From Knufia peltigerae (taxonomy: Eukaryota > Ascomycota > Eurotiomycetes > Chaetothyriales > Trichomeriaceae), in the NCBI GenBank assembly GCA_030247855.1, contig JAPDRN010000017.1:124001-188000 (forward strand): 64,000 nucleotides of DNA, given 5' to 3'. A program made the translations under genes and the position numbers. The notes under the pieces are model-generated. The model searched no databases and was not told the origin of the DNA. It was given only the letters and a program-made list of their open reading frames with translations. Positions 48,681 through 60,665 of this stretch are shown here, piece by piece (position 1 is the first letter of the stretch; each line of letters opens with the position of its first letter).

Positions 48681-49470
48681 TCACTGTAGACAAATGGTAT
48701 AAAACGCCTCTTTTGAAACCGTGCCAGTCCCGTCATAGTCAAACATATCAATCATGGCCTGTATCTCGTCATCCTCGAGGCCAGTCTCTCCTAGTTCGCG
48801 GGCAACTCTTCGTATGTCTTCTGCCTCGATGTAACCCCTTTGTTGGGGGTCGAACAACAGGAAAGCGCGCTCCACTTCATCACCAGGATCGCGCTCGAAT
48901 ATTCTTTGTGCGGCGATCCTCTGGAACGCGCTCTGTGGTAACAATAGCTGGCTCGCATGGTATGTTGTTTGCCCTTTGACCAGCAACCCTCTCTTGAACT
49001 GTGGCTTCGGCACTCCATGCGTGTGCATTATCTGGGAGATTTCAGGCCTGGGAATGGTGAAGCCCAGGGACCGCAGGGCGATTCGCGCCTCTTGGTAGTT
49101 TAAATGTTGATCACGGTCAAGGTCAAATAAGGAGAACTAATAGACACCAAGTCAGCGACACCAGTACAACGAGTAGTTTATCCGCGCGTACTGCTTCATT
49201 GATCTCCTCCCGCTGCTCTTCACTGAGTTCGCTCAATACGTTTGGCTCCTTTTCCATGCTCTGTCTGGCCCCTTGGGCACCATGTTGTTGTTGAGGTGCG
49301 AGCGACTGGTTGAAAGGGTGAGTCTGGTCTGCGCGCCGTCCGAAGGCCGACTGAGAGTAGTGTTGGGAAGGCGCGACTCCTGCAGGTTTCTGCCCTGTAC
49401 GATCCGGCAGTTTACTCGATGAAGAAGCATACACGTTGCGACCTGGGAAAGCGGGATTTGCTTGAGACAT
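48681..49470 (-). CDS. CDC31: Centrin (Cdc31-like EF-hand protein)
   Basis: Calcium-binding protein of the spindle pole body and the TREX-2 mRNA-export complex. Exons 49192-49470 and 48681-49136; 55-nt intron (GTACGC...CTGAC...ATTAG); 244 residues, longer than yeast Cdc31 (161). The extra length is a low-complexity Gln/Ser-rich N-terminus of about 80 residues and an insertion between EF-hands 1 and 2, both common in filamentous fungi. EF-hand 1 is LFDLDRDQHLNYQEARIALR, a good loop. EF-hand 3 (FDPQQRGYIEAEDI) lacks the usual acidic start spacing. EF-hand 4 (FDYDGTGTVSKEAF) looks competent. The conserved RRVARELGETGLEDDEIQAM links the last two hands. Head to head with polymerase iota. Confidence 0.92.
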
Positions 49471-49851
49471 TGGAGATGAAAGAAGGGCGAAAGCGCGCCG
49501 AGTGTCAACTACGTGGACTTTGTGACTTCATATGGGTTACTGTTGTTGCGACAGATATAGGCGAACTATGGAAAATAGTGGTTGTTTACGCTGGGACCAT
49601 TGGTATTCCTGGTCGAGGCGCGTGCCCTTCTCTGGTGTTTCGCGACGACGCGATCGGCCACGGATCAGCCACTAAATACTCGGCAGACTCCCGTTCACTG
49701 CCTGCTGTACTTTCTGCGTCAAACTTCGAATCTTACTTCCATCATTAACCTGATCGACTTCTGAACTGGTACCAGGTCTAACATATCTCATATGCCGATT
49801 CTGTGTACCTAAGACGGCACAGTTGTCGAGGACGATGTTGTTGCAACGAAG
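49471..49851. promoter_or_regulatory. Divergent promoter, CDC31 / DNA polymerase iota
   Basis: 381 bp between opposite start codons. No specific motif recognised. Confidence 0.5.
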
Positions 49852-51662
49852 ATGCAAGCCGGCAGGACGCTTCGGAGAGATGACAGCAGGATAGTCATTC
49901 ATTTCGACTATGACTGCTTCTATGCTTCCGTCGTCGAAAACGAGAATCCAGCCTTGAAGTTCGTACCCTTGGCCATTCAACAGAAACAGATTGTGGTGAC
50001 CTGCAACTATGAAGCGCGTCGCCGTGGCCTTCGTAAGTTGCAATTGATTACTGAGGCAAAGAAAGTGTGTCCAGAAGCCGTCATTGTGCTGGGCGAGGAC
50101 TTGACCAGGTTTCGAAATGCATCAAAGGAACTCTATGGCTTTCTGCAGCAGAGCATATGGAGTGGAAGAGCCGAGAGACTAGGCTTCGACGAGGTTTGGT
50201 AGGCTATACATCGAATGCTCTAAGGGATTGGTTTCTGACTGATTGCAGGCTAGACTGCACAGACATGATTGACTATAACATGGACCTCCTTAATCAGAAT
50301 GACCTTGGCCATTCCTTCTTTTGCCTGAGCAGGACTGATCCTACCGCTGGTTTCCACTACGACGCATCCAATGTTTTCGGACCAACCTACCCGCCTACTC
50401 TTGTGCCCTTAGCAGAATTGAATGAGCAAGAGCAGCTCTTGCACCTTCGCCTGCGACTTGCATCGCATCTTGGAAGACATATTCGCCATGAGCTTGAAGC
50501 GCAGAAGGGCTATACAGCGACCGTGGGCATCGCAACCAATAAGACATTGTCCAAGCTAGTGGGTAACGTCCACAAGCCGAAGAACCAGACAACACTTATG
50601 CCGCCGTTGGGCCCGATAGCTGCGGCCACAAGCAGCATTACACTATTCCTTGATGCCCACGACGTTGGGAAAGTCCCCGGGATTGGGTTCAAGCTAGCAC
50701 AAAAGATCAGAGCCCAAGTTCTTGGAAGAGAGGCGCAGATAAATACAGGTCTCGTCTACGGGGGTACAAAGGAGTCAGTAAGAGTATTCGATGTTCGTTC
50801 TCATCCAGGCATGGGCCCGGAAATGCTCGAAGACATCCTCGGCGGTCCTGGCTCTCCCAAAGGCATCGGCGGAAAGGTATGGGAGTTGCTCCACGGCATC
50901 GACCACAGTAAGGTTGGCAAGGTCAAGCGGATCCCGTCACAAATCAGTCAGGAGGACTCGTACATGAAATATCTGTACACATTTGACCAGGTCAAGAAGC
51001 AACTGCATCTCCTGGGTGATCGTTTGATTCGCCGAATGCATTTAGACCTCCTCGAGGACGACGAGAGTGACGACAAGGTCCGGCGATGGTTAGCCCACCC
51101 CCGAACGTTACGTCTGTCGACAAGACCTCGACCACCACCTGGCCCAGATGGCGTCCGAGCCAGGACATCTCATCGAATATCTCGGTCCGCACCAATGCCT
51201 AATTTTGTCTTCAACCTATCTGAATCTTCGTCTGTGTTAGCAGAGCGGCTTGTTGAAGAGGCATTGGTGCCGATGTTTCGCAAGCTTCACCACGAAGCAA
51301 GCGGGTGGAATCTCAGCCTGATCAATGTTGCAGCTACGAACATGTTGGAGACAGCGGCTGAGAGCAAGGACAGCGAGGGCCGAGATATTGGTAGGATGTT
51401 CCGGACTCAAGAGGCTGTACTCAAAGATTTCAGGGTTATCAGTGACTCGCATGATGGACAGGAGAATGGTGGCCCCATAACTGATCCTTCTGGTGCCGAC
51501 TCTCCCGACCCTTCGGTCTTTGAGTCAATTCCTGTAGTGGCTGGAGGATGGGATTCGGACGATGGTGACGGCCAGAAAGTGGAAAGATGCCCTCTGTGCC
51601 AGAACAGCATTCCTTCATTTGCGCTAGCTGCTCATCTGCAGTATCACGAGATGAGCGGTTGA
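49852..51662 (+). CDS. POLI: DNA polymerase iota (Y-family translesion polymerase)
   Basis: Exons 49852-50198 and 50249-51662; 50-nt intron (GTAGGC...CTGAC/TTGCAG); 586 residues. A stop upstream in frame supports the ATG at 49852. Palm motifs: VIHFDYDCFYASV with catalytic Asp19, then GFDEVWLDCTDM, rebuilt by the intron, with Asp113-Glu114. The stretch QQKQIVVTCNYEARRRGL, followed by KKVCPEAVIVLGEDLTRFR, is typical of the iota branch rather than eta, kappa or Rev1. A thumb HhH (VGKVPGIGFKLAQKIRAQVLG) and a little-finger domain follow. The C-terminus is a single C2H2-like finger, CPLCQNSIPSFALAAHLQYH, resembling a UBZ ubiquitin-binding finger. It would act at stalled forks in the nucleus. Confidence 0.93.
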
Positions 51663-53410
51663 CCGCTGAGGTGTGGGAACCTGTCCTCGCTGGTTATCTA
51701 TAGGAACGCTTCCAATGTAGATAGCATGCTAGTGAAAAGTCATTGATTAGACTACTTTTCAGTTCTTCAATTTTTGATACGATTCAAAAGCAATTAACAA
51801 GGGATTAACAACGTCTACACTAATATGTCTATTAAATGTCTACAAAACGCCTACAAAAGTCTTTGTCGATGCCTGAAAAATCTAAATGACCCTATTAGGC
51901 AAGGTCCTTACTGTATAAGGAAAGTCTCCTAAGGGATGTCGGGATGTTTCTGGGCTCGCCTGTTTCTGATAGGAGTACGGAGTACTCCGTACATACTCAG
52001 TAGTGGCTCCGGGCTATCATGTCCCCATAGAAGGTACACCTGTGACTCAAAACAAATCATTCACTGCCAACGGAGTGCACCAGGCTGGCCGATTCATGGC
52101 TCGTAGTTCGGAACTACCTAGGTAAGGATTTTCCATTTCGCTAATTCAGGTTTCAGTGTTGGACTCAAACAGGCACACGGAGTATTTATTTTTGTACGAA
52201 TACGAATGCGATTACGAGTACTCTGTACTAATACTCCGTACTCCGTACCTGATTGCACTGAAACAGCGTGAACGCCCTACGGACAAGTTGCAATGATGAG
52301 CCCTTCAATGAGGCCGGCAGTGGATAGGAGGCGATAAGTACCTACCTAGGTCTGGTCAGCGGGAACTGCAATACAAATAGAGCAACAAGGTCCGCGACTT
52401 GGCCTATCAGGGCATACGTGTATACAGAGTACTGGACTCATATATATTTTAGAGACCTGTAATAATAGGGGCCGAGGCCTGAGGGCCGCGCACCAAGTTC
52501 GACGTCGTGTCGCTATTTTCATCCCTCGCCTAATTTTTTTTTTAACTTTTCGCATCATCTCAGCCACTCGCAAGTCCCGTAGGCCACCTTCTTCCCATCG
52601 TTTTTGCCGCCCTCTTGCATCCCAACTTTTTACTCTCCACGTCAAAAGCTGAAAATAGACCACGGGCGGTTACGAAATGCAGGACACCGTGGACACTTTG
52701 CTTCCTGCTGGAATGCCTAGTGGCTGCCATCGCTCGGTCGATCTGGCGAATATCTGCCCTCGCTCGTCTAGTTTTCCATCTTTACCCCAGCTATCGAGGT
52801 GCTTGCGTCTAACCACGGCCCAGTCCGCAACCGCCGCTCACGGTCCAGAGCTCAGCTACCTACATACCTAGGATACGCAGCAAGCCCTTGTGCTTTCCCA
52901 ACGGTAGGGCCGGTCGCCTAGAGTGGGACTTATCGATTGTTGACAATCTGGCCATCACAAGCGTATGCCTGGCGGAGCGTTCATTGTCGTTCGTGGCTTC
53001 TGGCCGGATGACGTGTAATAAGCGCCCCTGACCAGATCAGCTGCACTCGACATCCTCTACAGCTATCATTAAAAACCAAAGGATGCTTCCTGTACTCCAG
53101 CTTGGGTCTTTTGTTTAAGCCAGCTGAATTCTCCGGATATTTCGGGGACTCCCTGGGTCAAAAGCAAACACACTACTCTGTACTTCAGCCTACATGGGTG
53201 GCCCAAGGATCGTATAAAGTCCTTGACCGGTGTGCTTACCTCTAGCCGGTTCGAGTTGTTGCCTCGTGGGCGAGGTCCGTCAGCCTCTGCGGACTTATCT
53301 TATCGTTTGGGGGAAAGGAAATCGTTTGGACGGAAAGAGGGCGTTTGTCCCCGGCGTGGAAGGAATTACTTTTTCAGCACCGTTCATCTCACGATTTCAC
53401 AATCACGACC
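51663..53410. other. Intergenic, 1.75 kb, motif-rich
   Basis: No gene recognised between polymerase iota and the next gene. It holds the densest set of ACTCCGTAC and TACCTAGGTA-type motifs in the window, including an 18-bp perfect palindrome. The right end (from about 53220) would be the promoter and leader of the next gene. Confidence 0.45.
51975..51992. repeat. 18-bp perfect palindrome GTACGGAGTACTCCGTAC
   Basis: The sequence equals its own reverse complement. The half-site GTACGGAGT recurs in several other intergenic stretches of the window. Confidence 0.95.
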
Positions 53411-54415
53411 ATGCTGACGATATCAATGCCCGCATCTGCACCTCATCTCTTCTCTCCGATCGACTTGGCACCTTCATCTGTACTCCGGCCCAATGATGCG
53501 CTTACACCTGTGCCCATGTCGTCGGAAAATCAAGCACGCAGGCCGAAACTATCGCTACAGACTTCGAATTTGACGCCTACCTTTCATGCCTCCAGTGGCC
53601 CAGTTGATATGGCCAACAAGCTGAGCACTACGACTCCGACCACGTTCAATACATTCAACAATGCGTTTGATCTTACATTCAGACCATCACCAATTATCTC
53701 AGGGTCGTCACCGGTCACAGCCAAACGATCACAGCAGAAATCGATACAGCGATCGTCGTCGCCTGCCGCGACATCTGAAACGCCGTATAACCTGAGCCTA
53801 CCATTGGGTGTCCGCTCTATTCTTAAGAATTCTCCGCTTCTGCCATATGGTCGTCGGTACTCAACCTGTTCTACAAGCGCTAGTCCTGCGCTGCCTGTTC
53901 CAGGCAGACGTGTTTTCTTTCCCGCCCCTAAGAAGGTCGCATTCCGATCGAACTTGGAAGAAGAGATCGTGACGAAGGAATATATTCTGCGTCATGTTGA
54001 CCTGAGCTCTTCCTCGGAGGAGACAAACTCATCCGAGACAGAAGATTCGAGCAGCGGCTCCATGGATGAGGCAGACGAGGTCAAAGAGGCACTATCGATC
54101 AAAGTAGATGAGTACGCCGGGCGCGGGAGAAGAAAGCGCAAGGGTCGGCCAATTTCTGAAACCTCAATGGAAGCGACGGATCGTGGCAGAGATGGAAGAT
54201 CGAGGAGCACTTCAGCCCGAAGGAGCAAGAGAAAGAAGAGGCGATGGGAATGGACTTTACCCCCTGTACAAGTGGGATCTTTGAACCCGAATGGCAACAA
54301 GGAAGAAGGTACATCTACAGTACATGACTCCGTTGAGCTTGGGACAGGAGACGTCCAAGACATACTTCCTAAGTCTAGAAGCGTTGGGGGCGATAATGAA
54401 GCTACGACGATGTAG
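53411..54415 (+). CDS. Uncharacterised fungal protein with RVxF-like motif
   Basis: Single exon, 334 residues from the ATG at 53411; the open frame extends further upstream but without another ATG. Function not recognised. Mostly disordered, Ser/Thr/Pro-rich. Two ordered-looking blocks stand out: LGVRSILKNSPLLP near residue 140, and RRVFFPAPKKVAFRSNLEEE near 165, where KKVAF fits the protein phosphatase 1 docking motif RVxF. A Ser/Glu-rich acidic patch, a basic stretch (GRGRRKRKGRP) and KRKKRRWEWTLPPV follow. Basic clusters suggest a nuclear location. A phosphatase-1 regulator is one possibility; this is inference from a short motif. Confidence 0.75.
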   Translation: MLTISMPASAPHLFSPIDLAPSSVLRPNDALTPVPMSSENQARRPKLSLQTSNLTPTFHASSGPVDMANKLSTTTPTTFNTFNNAFDLTFRPSPIISGSSPVTAKRSQQKSIQRSSSPAATSETPYNLSLPLGVRSILKNSPLLPYGRRYSTCSTSASPALPVPGRRVFFPAPKKVAFRSNLEEEIVTKEYILRHVDLSSSSEETNSSETEDSSSGSMDEADEVKEALSIKVDEYAGRGRRKRKGRPISETSMEATDRGRDGRSRSTSARRSKRKKRRWEWTLPPVQVGSLNPNGNKEEGTSTVHDSVELGTGDVQDILPKSRSVGGDNEATTM

Positions 54416-54727
54416 ATACAGCTTTCACAGAATATAATATAGGCATAATTTGCCATTCGAATAATGGTATTTGATTGTAGTGTCCTCTTTAATTGTTGTC
54501 ATAGTGGTTGCGCGGAAATCGCAGGAAGTCGTCGGCTAGACTAATTTAAATTCCCCGTCTGTTGCGACTGACCACATCACCAGTATTAACATTCCATCTC
54601 CGATGTGTCATCCATGCCTCAAGGATTCTTCACGGAGAGAGGTCAAATTGTGAATTGAATACTGTCTCTTCAGAGCTTTTGTTTTGTTGTAGCCATCTGC
54701 TTCCGTCGCCAACGGCATACGCTTGCT
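54416..54727. promoter_or_regulatory. Short intergenic region upstream of the deacetylase
   Basis: 312 bp between two plus-strand genes. No gene or specific site recognised. Confidence 0.4.
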
Positions 54728-56026
54728 ATGGACCAACCTTTGAAATGTTTCACGAACTGCCTTATTTGCATGTCCGGAGAACTCGTTGCACAAGATCTTT
54801 ACTTCAGTTCTGAAACGGGCATCATCACACCCAACTACTATTTCCGGAAAGATGGCGTCGAAAGAATAGATTTGAACGGCAGCATTGTCGCCCCGGGGTT
54901 TCTGGACTTGCAAACCAACGGCATGCAAGGCATCCATTTTACGCAGCTGGCTAGTCAGAAAGACCAAGCAGGAGACGATGCACAGAAACTGCAGACTGTC
55001 AGTGAGATGGAGGTTGCTCACGGCGTTACTGGGTGGTGGGCAACAGTTCCTACGGTTGCAAAGGACAGATGGAAGCAGGTAGACGGGAAACCCTCTCTTT
55101 CTCCATATCGAGTTACTATTGGGACAATCCTACCCAGGTACCTATGTAGCAACTGACCTCAAGTCATACAGATCGTGCCGACTCTGATGCCACGCGCTTT
55201 CTCGTCCGGGGCTGAGCTTCTCGGAGCCCATGTAGAAGGTCCATTCCTGAACGAGTCCAAGAAAGGTGCACACAATGCTCAATACCTACAGATACCGACA
55301 GAAACATCGCCCGCAGAACTGTACGGAGAGATGAACCTCAATGGTGCCATCAAGGTGATCACCATGGCTCCTGAATTACCCGGATCGACTGCGTTGATCG
55401 GTCAATTGCAGGAAGATTATCCTCACATAGTGATATCTCTAGGCCATTCAGCAGCCACATACGAGCAGGGCATCGCGGCGGTGCAGATGGGTGCTCGAGC
55501 ATTGACGCATGTATTCAATGCCATGAACCCGCTTCATCACCGCGACCCGGGATTGGCAGGACTTATGGCAACGGGAAAGTGCTATTTCTCGGTCATACCG
55601 GATGGCATCCATCTTCATCCTTCAGTACTGACAATGTGCATGCGAGCTGATCCTCAAAAATGCGTCTTCATCACAGATAGTATTGAGCTGGCAGGTTTGT
55701 CTGACGGAGTACACCCTGGCCATGGACAGATACCGGGAAACCAGTACAAACAAGGGAACAAGGTCACGATCCAAGGCACGAATACTCTGATCGGCAGCTG
55801 TTGCACGGTGGATGAGTGCGTACGGAATGCAGTGGCGTTCAGCGGTTGTAATCTGGCGGAGGCTGTTCAGTGCGTAACTGAGAACATTGCAAATATGATG
55901 GGGGAAAGCAAGAGAGGAAAGCTGGAGCCAGGAAGAAGAGCAGACTTTGTGATCTTGAATGAGGGTGGCTTCGTGAAGGAAACTTGGATGGGTGGGAATC
56001 GAGTGTGGCCGGGGGTCTCTAGATAG
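54728..56026 (+). CDS. N-acetylglucosamine-6-phosphate deacetylase
   Basis: Amidohydrolase that removes acetate from GlcNAc-6-phosphate in chitin/GlcNAc catabolism. Exons 54728-55078 and 55172-56026; 93-nt intron (GTAGAC...CTGAC...TACAG); 401 residues, normal for NagA. Motifs: IVAPGFLDLQTNG; HVEGPFLNESKKGAH with the metal Glu near 139; SLGHSAATYEQG; LTHVFNAMNPLHHRDPGLAG; and FITDSIELAG with the catalytic Asp near 286. The C-terminal MGESKRGKLEPGRRADFVIL is the usual amidohydrolase ending. All residues for activity appear intact. GlcNAc kinase and GlcN-6-P deaminase genes, clustered with it in some fungi, are not in this window. Confidence 0.95.
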
Positions 56027-56791
56027 GCGAGGTACTCGTATTGTAGTATGTCAGGCTCGAGCCTGTGATGCTCATGGCAGCTACGAGTACTTGAACTTCA
56101 TCAGCCTTGTTTCATGCCATTCAGCCTCATAACTCCGACAGTCGACCTTGTGGTGACGACATTGTTTACCTACCTATCGTATTGTAGGTAGGGGGTGAGC
56201 ACTGACTTTTTTGAGTCGGACGTTCAGTGGTTGGATCATTGGCGGAGATGGATGAACGCTGTGGCTGCATTAGAGCCCTATCCGGGCTCCTGATTGTGGT
56301 TTGGCGACCATCGCGATTCAAGATTTCGGTTGTCAAGATCGCCGACTAGCGAGATTAGCCGCGTAAGTCTGGAGCGGGTGAGAGCCTGTTAAGGGCTTCT
56401 CTAGGCACCACTGGGGCTTTCGGGCGCCTCTTACAGCCTACTCCAGGCTCTAACCTGCCCCGCTGTGGCCCTCCATTGACGACACTTTGCTTGCACTTGC
56501 AGCTGAGAAGCTAGAAAAGAACATTTACGTCACTGACATTTCGACACCACCTGGTCAATGCTACAGGACAGTATGTACTTTCTTCCAACTCTTCAGACCT
56601 TTTGACAATCCAAGGTCCATGTCTGTCAAACTTCCTCTTACAACTCCTTTTGTTCTTTCCAGCACTCCTTCTCTTAGCAGCGTAGACTGTGATTGAGTCC
56701 GTCGGCCGCATTACGTCGCTTGCCTCAAAAGCCCATTCCAGACGAGTCCTTGATTCCCTGAACGGAAAGGCGCAGTGCACCTCGTTCCGTC
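56027..56791. other. Intergenic, 0.77 kb
   Basis: Between the deacetylase and the tricalbin-like gene. Contains CTACCTA/TAGGTAG inverted motifs near 56168-56194 and several CAGGCTC-like repeats (56260-56460). No gene recognised. Confidence 0.4.
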
Positions 56792-59700
56792 ATGGCTGCT
56801 CAGCAGCAAAAGAGCGGCAAGCCGTGGAGCGGCAACAACAAAATTCCCACCGTCAATCAATTTATAGCGAATCTCGACCGTAACAAGGCAGATCGCGACA
56901 AGGGAATCGATGAACGGCAACGAAATGTTGGGGCTTCCAGTGAAATCACTCCCCACAAGAATGAGAAGCAGAAGAACGAGGGCAAAACTGTGACTGATCC
57001 AGTGACCGGAAGGGACATTGTCATCGCAGACGTTGGCAAGGAGTATATGAAAAGAGCAGACAATCCTCAGGTATGGATGACAGACTAGTTGGGAAGCTTG
57101 GTTTTCATTGCTGACTTGCGTATAGCTGTCTGTACCTAATGCAAATTTAGGGAGGCCTACGACAGTCGCGACCGATCCATCCCAAAAGAACCCTGAATAC
57201 AAGGAAAAGCAAGATATCACTGCACCTCCTGATCCCATCGCTGAAGGAGCTACTTCCGATGTACCCATCCACGGTGAAAAGACCAACATTCTATTCCATC
57301 CAACCCCTTCCGTCAGCTATGAGCCCATGTTCGAAATCCTCGAGAAGCGCGCTGGTGGCTTGTGCATTGCCATATTGCTCTCCATCGTCTTCCTGGGAAA
57401 GATGTTCGGTGGCTCTCTGAAAGGGTTGATACCACTGGGCATGTGTCTTGCTTCAGGCGTGTGGTTGTGGATGAAGGAGGTGGTCAGAAGTGGTCGCGAA
57501 GTCGAGTGGTCTAGTGAACAATCTCGGGGCGAGACTGTGCGCATAACCCATTGCCTTCTGTGCGAATTGTGCTAATCGTTGTAGGCCACTGCAAACCTCC
57601 TTCCCGAATCTGTCGAATGGATGAACACATTTTTGTCTGTTGTCTGGGGCCTCATCAACCCTGATATGTTTGCTGCCGTTGCCGATACCCTGGAAGACGT
57701 CATGCAAGCCTCGGTGCCTGGCGTGATTAACAATGTTCGAGTGGCAGAGATTGACCAGGGCAATAATCCAATTCGAATTCTCAGCTTGCGAGCACTACCG
57801 GACTCGAGAGTACAAGACCTCAAACAGAGCATTCATGAGGAAAATAAGAAGACGAAAGACCCCCAGGAAGCCGCTGCTGACGAGGAGGGTGGTGAATACT
57901 ACAATCTTGAGATTGCTTTCGCTTACCACGCTAAGCCCACTGGCCAGAGTGCTTCTTCTCGTGCGAGAAACATGCACATGAACCTTGTTTTCTACTTGGG
58001 TATTAAAGGACTCATCGGAGTACCGTTACCGATCTTCGTCGAACTGCAAGAGCTGGTCGGGACTGTACGTCTACGGTTGCAGATGACTCCGGAGCCACCG
58101 TTTGCAAAGAGTCTCACCTTCACTCTGATGGGCGTCCCTCATGTCCAAGCAGGCTGTATTCCGATGATGAAACGTGGAGTGAATATTCTCAATCTACCGC
58201 TGATCTCAAACTTCGTCAATTATGCCATCGGAGCTGCGGCAAGCATGTATGTGGCTCCCAAGTCAATGCAAATTGATTTGAAAGCCATCCTCCAGGGAGA
58301 TGATATCACCAAGGATACCCAGGCCATTGGTGTCATGTGGATTCGAATCCATCGTGCTATCGGTCTCAGTAAACAGGATCGTCGTGGCAGCAAGTACGGT
58401 GGTAGTGATCCATACATCAATCTGTCATTCTCGAAATATGGCAAGCCTATGTACTGCACTCGCGTCATCACCGACGATCTCAATCCCGTGTGGGAAGAGA
58501 CTGCTGCACTTCTGGTTACTCCTGATCTGGTCAAGGCTGATGAACAGCTCAGTGTTGAGCTTTGGGATTCGGATCGGAACTCTGCGGACGACATGGTCGG
58601 AAAGATCGAATTGTCGATGCAGAAGATGATTCAACATCCTGGCAAGATGTACCCCCAGATCTCCAAGCTGGCTGGTGTGGCTGATGGAAGTGAAATGCCT
58701 GGTGAATTGCATTGGGAAGTTGGATATTTTGGAAAGCCCAAGTTCCGGCCCGCTCTTCGAACAGATGGCAAGGACAAAAACCTTCCTGCCCAACTCAAGC
58801 ATGATGCACAGTTCCAGGACGAAAAGGGTACCCTCGACACTGAAGACGCTGACGCCGTGGCGCATACACCCCCGGATCCACTGTGGCCCAGTGGCGTACT
58901 AAGTGTTGTTGTCCATCAGATTGTGAATCTGGAACTAGAGAACATCAAAGGCTCTGACGGTAACAGAAAGGGCAAGGAATTCGAGCCTGCCAAACCATTC
59001 GGCGAGGGGACCGATGAAGAATCTAACAGTCAGTTAATTATCTCCAAGCATGAAAGCTATGAGCTGACCGAAACAGAATTGCCCACATCTTACTGTACTA
59101 TATTGTTCAACGACTCTCTTGTCTACCGCACTCGAGCCAAAGCTGTCAGCAGCAAACCTATTTTCAATGCTGGCACTGAGCGATTCATGCGCGACTGGAG
59201 ATCTGGCATAGTCACCGTCACTGTACGCGATCAACGTAATCGCGAACATGATCCGATCCTCGGCGTTGTTCCTCTTCGTTTATCAGAACTTCTGACCACT
59301 AGCTCTCAAGTGACGCGATGGTACCCACTCGATGGAGGCATTGGCTTTGGTCGCATCAGAATCTCTCTGCTATTCCGAAGCGTCGAAACTCGCCTACCGC
59401 CAAACATGCTGGGCTGGGATGTGGGCACTTTCGAATTCCTTTCCAGCCAGATCATTGCCAAGGGTTGGGATCATAACACGAAACTCAAGCTTCGCACTGG
59501 TGGCAGTGTGGGCAAGATTCCTCGAGAGCGCTGCCACAAGACTGAGGCCGGTGACGGGGTGTACTTCGACGTATCACCTGAAAACAACTACCACGTTCGT
59601 CTTCCCGTGAAATACCGATATCGATCACCTGTCATCTTCGAGTTCCACGTGGCTGGCAAGCGTGGCGCGGCTGCGTATGCATCCATCTGGCTACAAAACC

Positions 59701-60665
59701 TGGTGGATAATGAGGAGACACCAATCGACGTTCCCATCTGGAAGACAAAGAATGGTAGTCGTCTTTGCCAGAATTACATTACCGAGCAAAACGTCAAAGC
59801 ATTCATGGACAAGGGACTGGAAGACCTGGAAGAGGTTGGACGTCTTCAATTCCGAGGTCGCTTCAAGGCGGGCATGGACGAATCGCACCGAGACTTTATC
59901 GTGGACAACGACACTCGAGAGACCTTTGAAACCTGGGAGTGTTGCCTAGCAGAGGGTGTCCGACAGCGAGTTGTTGAAGCCGAGGTCCCTGACAACATCC
60001 AGGAAATGCACGAAGCATCTCTGACCGAAGGGCGTGACATACTCAAGCAACAGACATCGGAGCATGAGAGACGCAAGTGGCTCAGCAAGTCTGGAGAGGA
60101 CTGGTCCGGAGCCTTCACCCACGATCCAAGAGCGTACACCAACAAGAAGCATGAGAAAATCGCTGAGCCCGGGAGAGACGATCCTCCGCACGATCCATAT
60201 GCTCCTTCGGACAATGAGGAGAATGACCAGGTTTCGTATGACTCGGACGCGGACTCTGATTCATCTTCTGATTTGGGCATTACTGACGCCAGCAATGCGC
60301 CCGAGGGAGGATTCCAGAAAAAGGCGGCGGAGAGTGCGGACGGCCAAGCCGACGAGCAGGTCAATGGAAGCGGTCAAGCACGTCCCAGTGGCGACACGAT
60401 GGCGACAACAGATACCAACTATACAACCATGACGGAAGCTTCGTCTGGATCTGTGCAACCCGTATCCAGGAGGGATTCTAAATGGGAGAAGAAAGCCAGC
60501 GATCGAGCCGAAGCACGTAAGCACCGTGGCTTGGCTCAATGGACTCCAGCGAGAAATGTCAAGTTCGCAAAGGACGAAGCCAAGATTGGAGTGAGCAAAA
60601 TCAAGAAGAGACTTGGTATGGGTGGTTTGGCGGGAAGAGAACCTGGTGTTGAAACCGAGGCTTGA
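56792..60665 (+). CDS. Tricalbin-like SMP/C2 membrane-contact protein
   Basis: Exons 56792-57070, 57126-57536 and 57585-60665; introns of 55 and 48 nt; 1,256 residues. Order of parts: a Lys-rich N-terminus; a hydrophobic hairpin about residues 168-210 (GLCIAILLSIVFLGKMFGG...MCLASGVWLWM); an SMP lipid-transfer domain from about 235 (LLPESVEWMNTFLSVVWGLI) to 430; a C2 domain near 479 with SKYGGSDPYINLSFSKYGK and DLNPVWEE; and a second C2-like domain from about 665. The C-terminus is long and charged. This matches yeast tricalbins and plant synaptotagmins, which tether the ER to the plasma membrane. Fewer C2 domains than Tcb1-3 are visible, so it belongs to a separate filamentous-fungal subgroup. 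Lipid transfer is inferred from the family. Confidence 0.9.
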
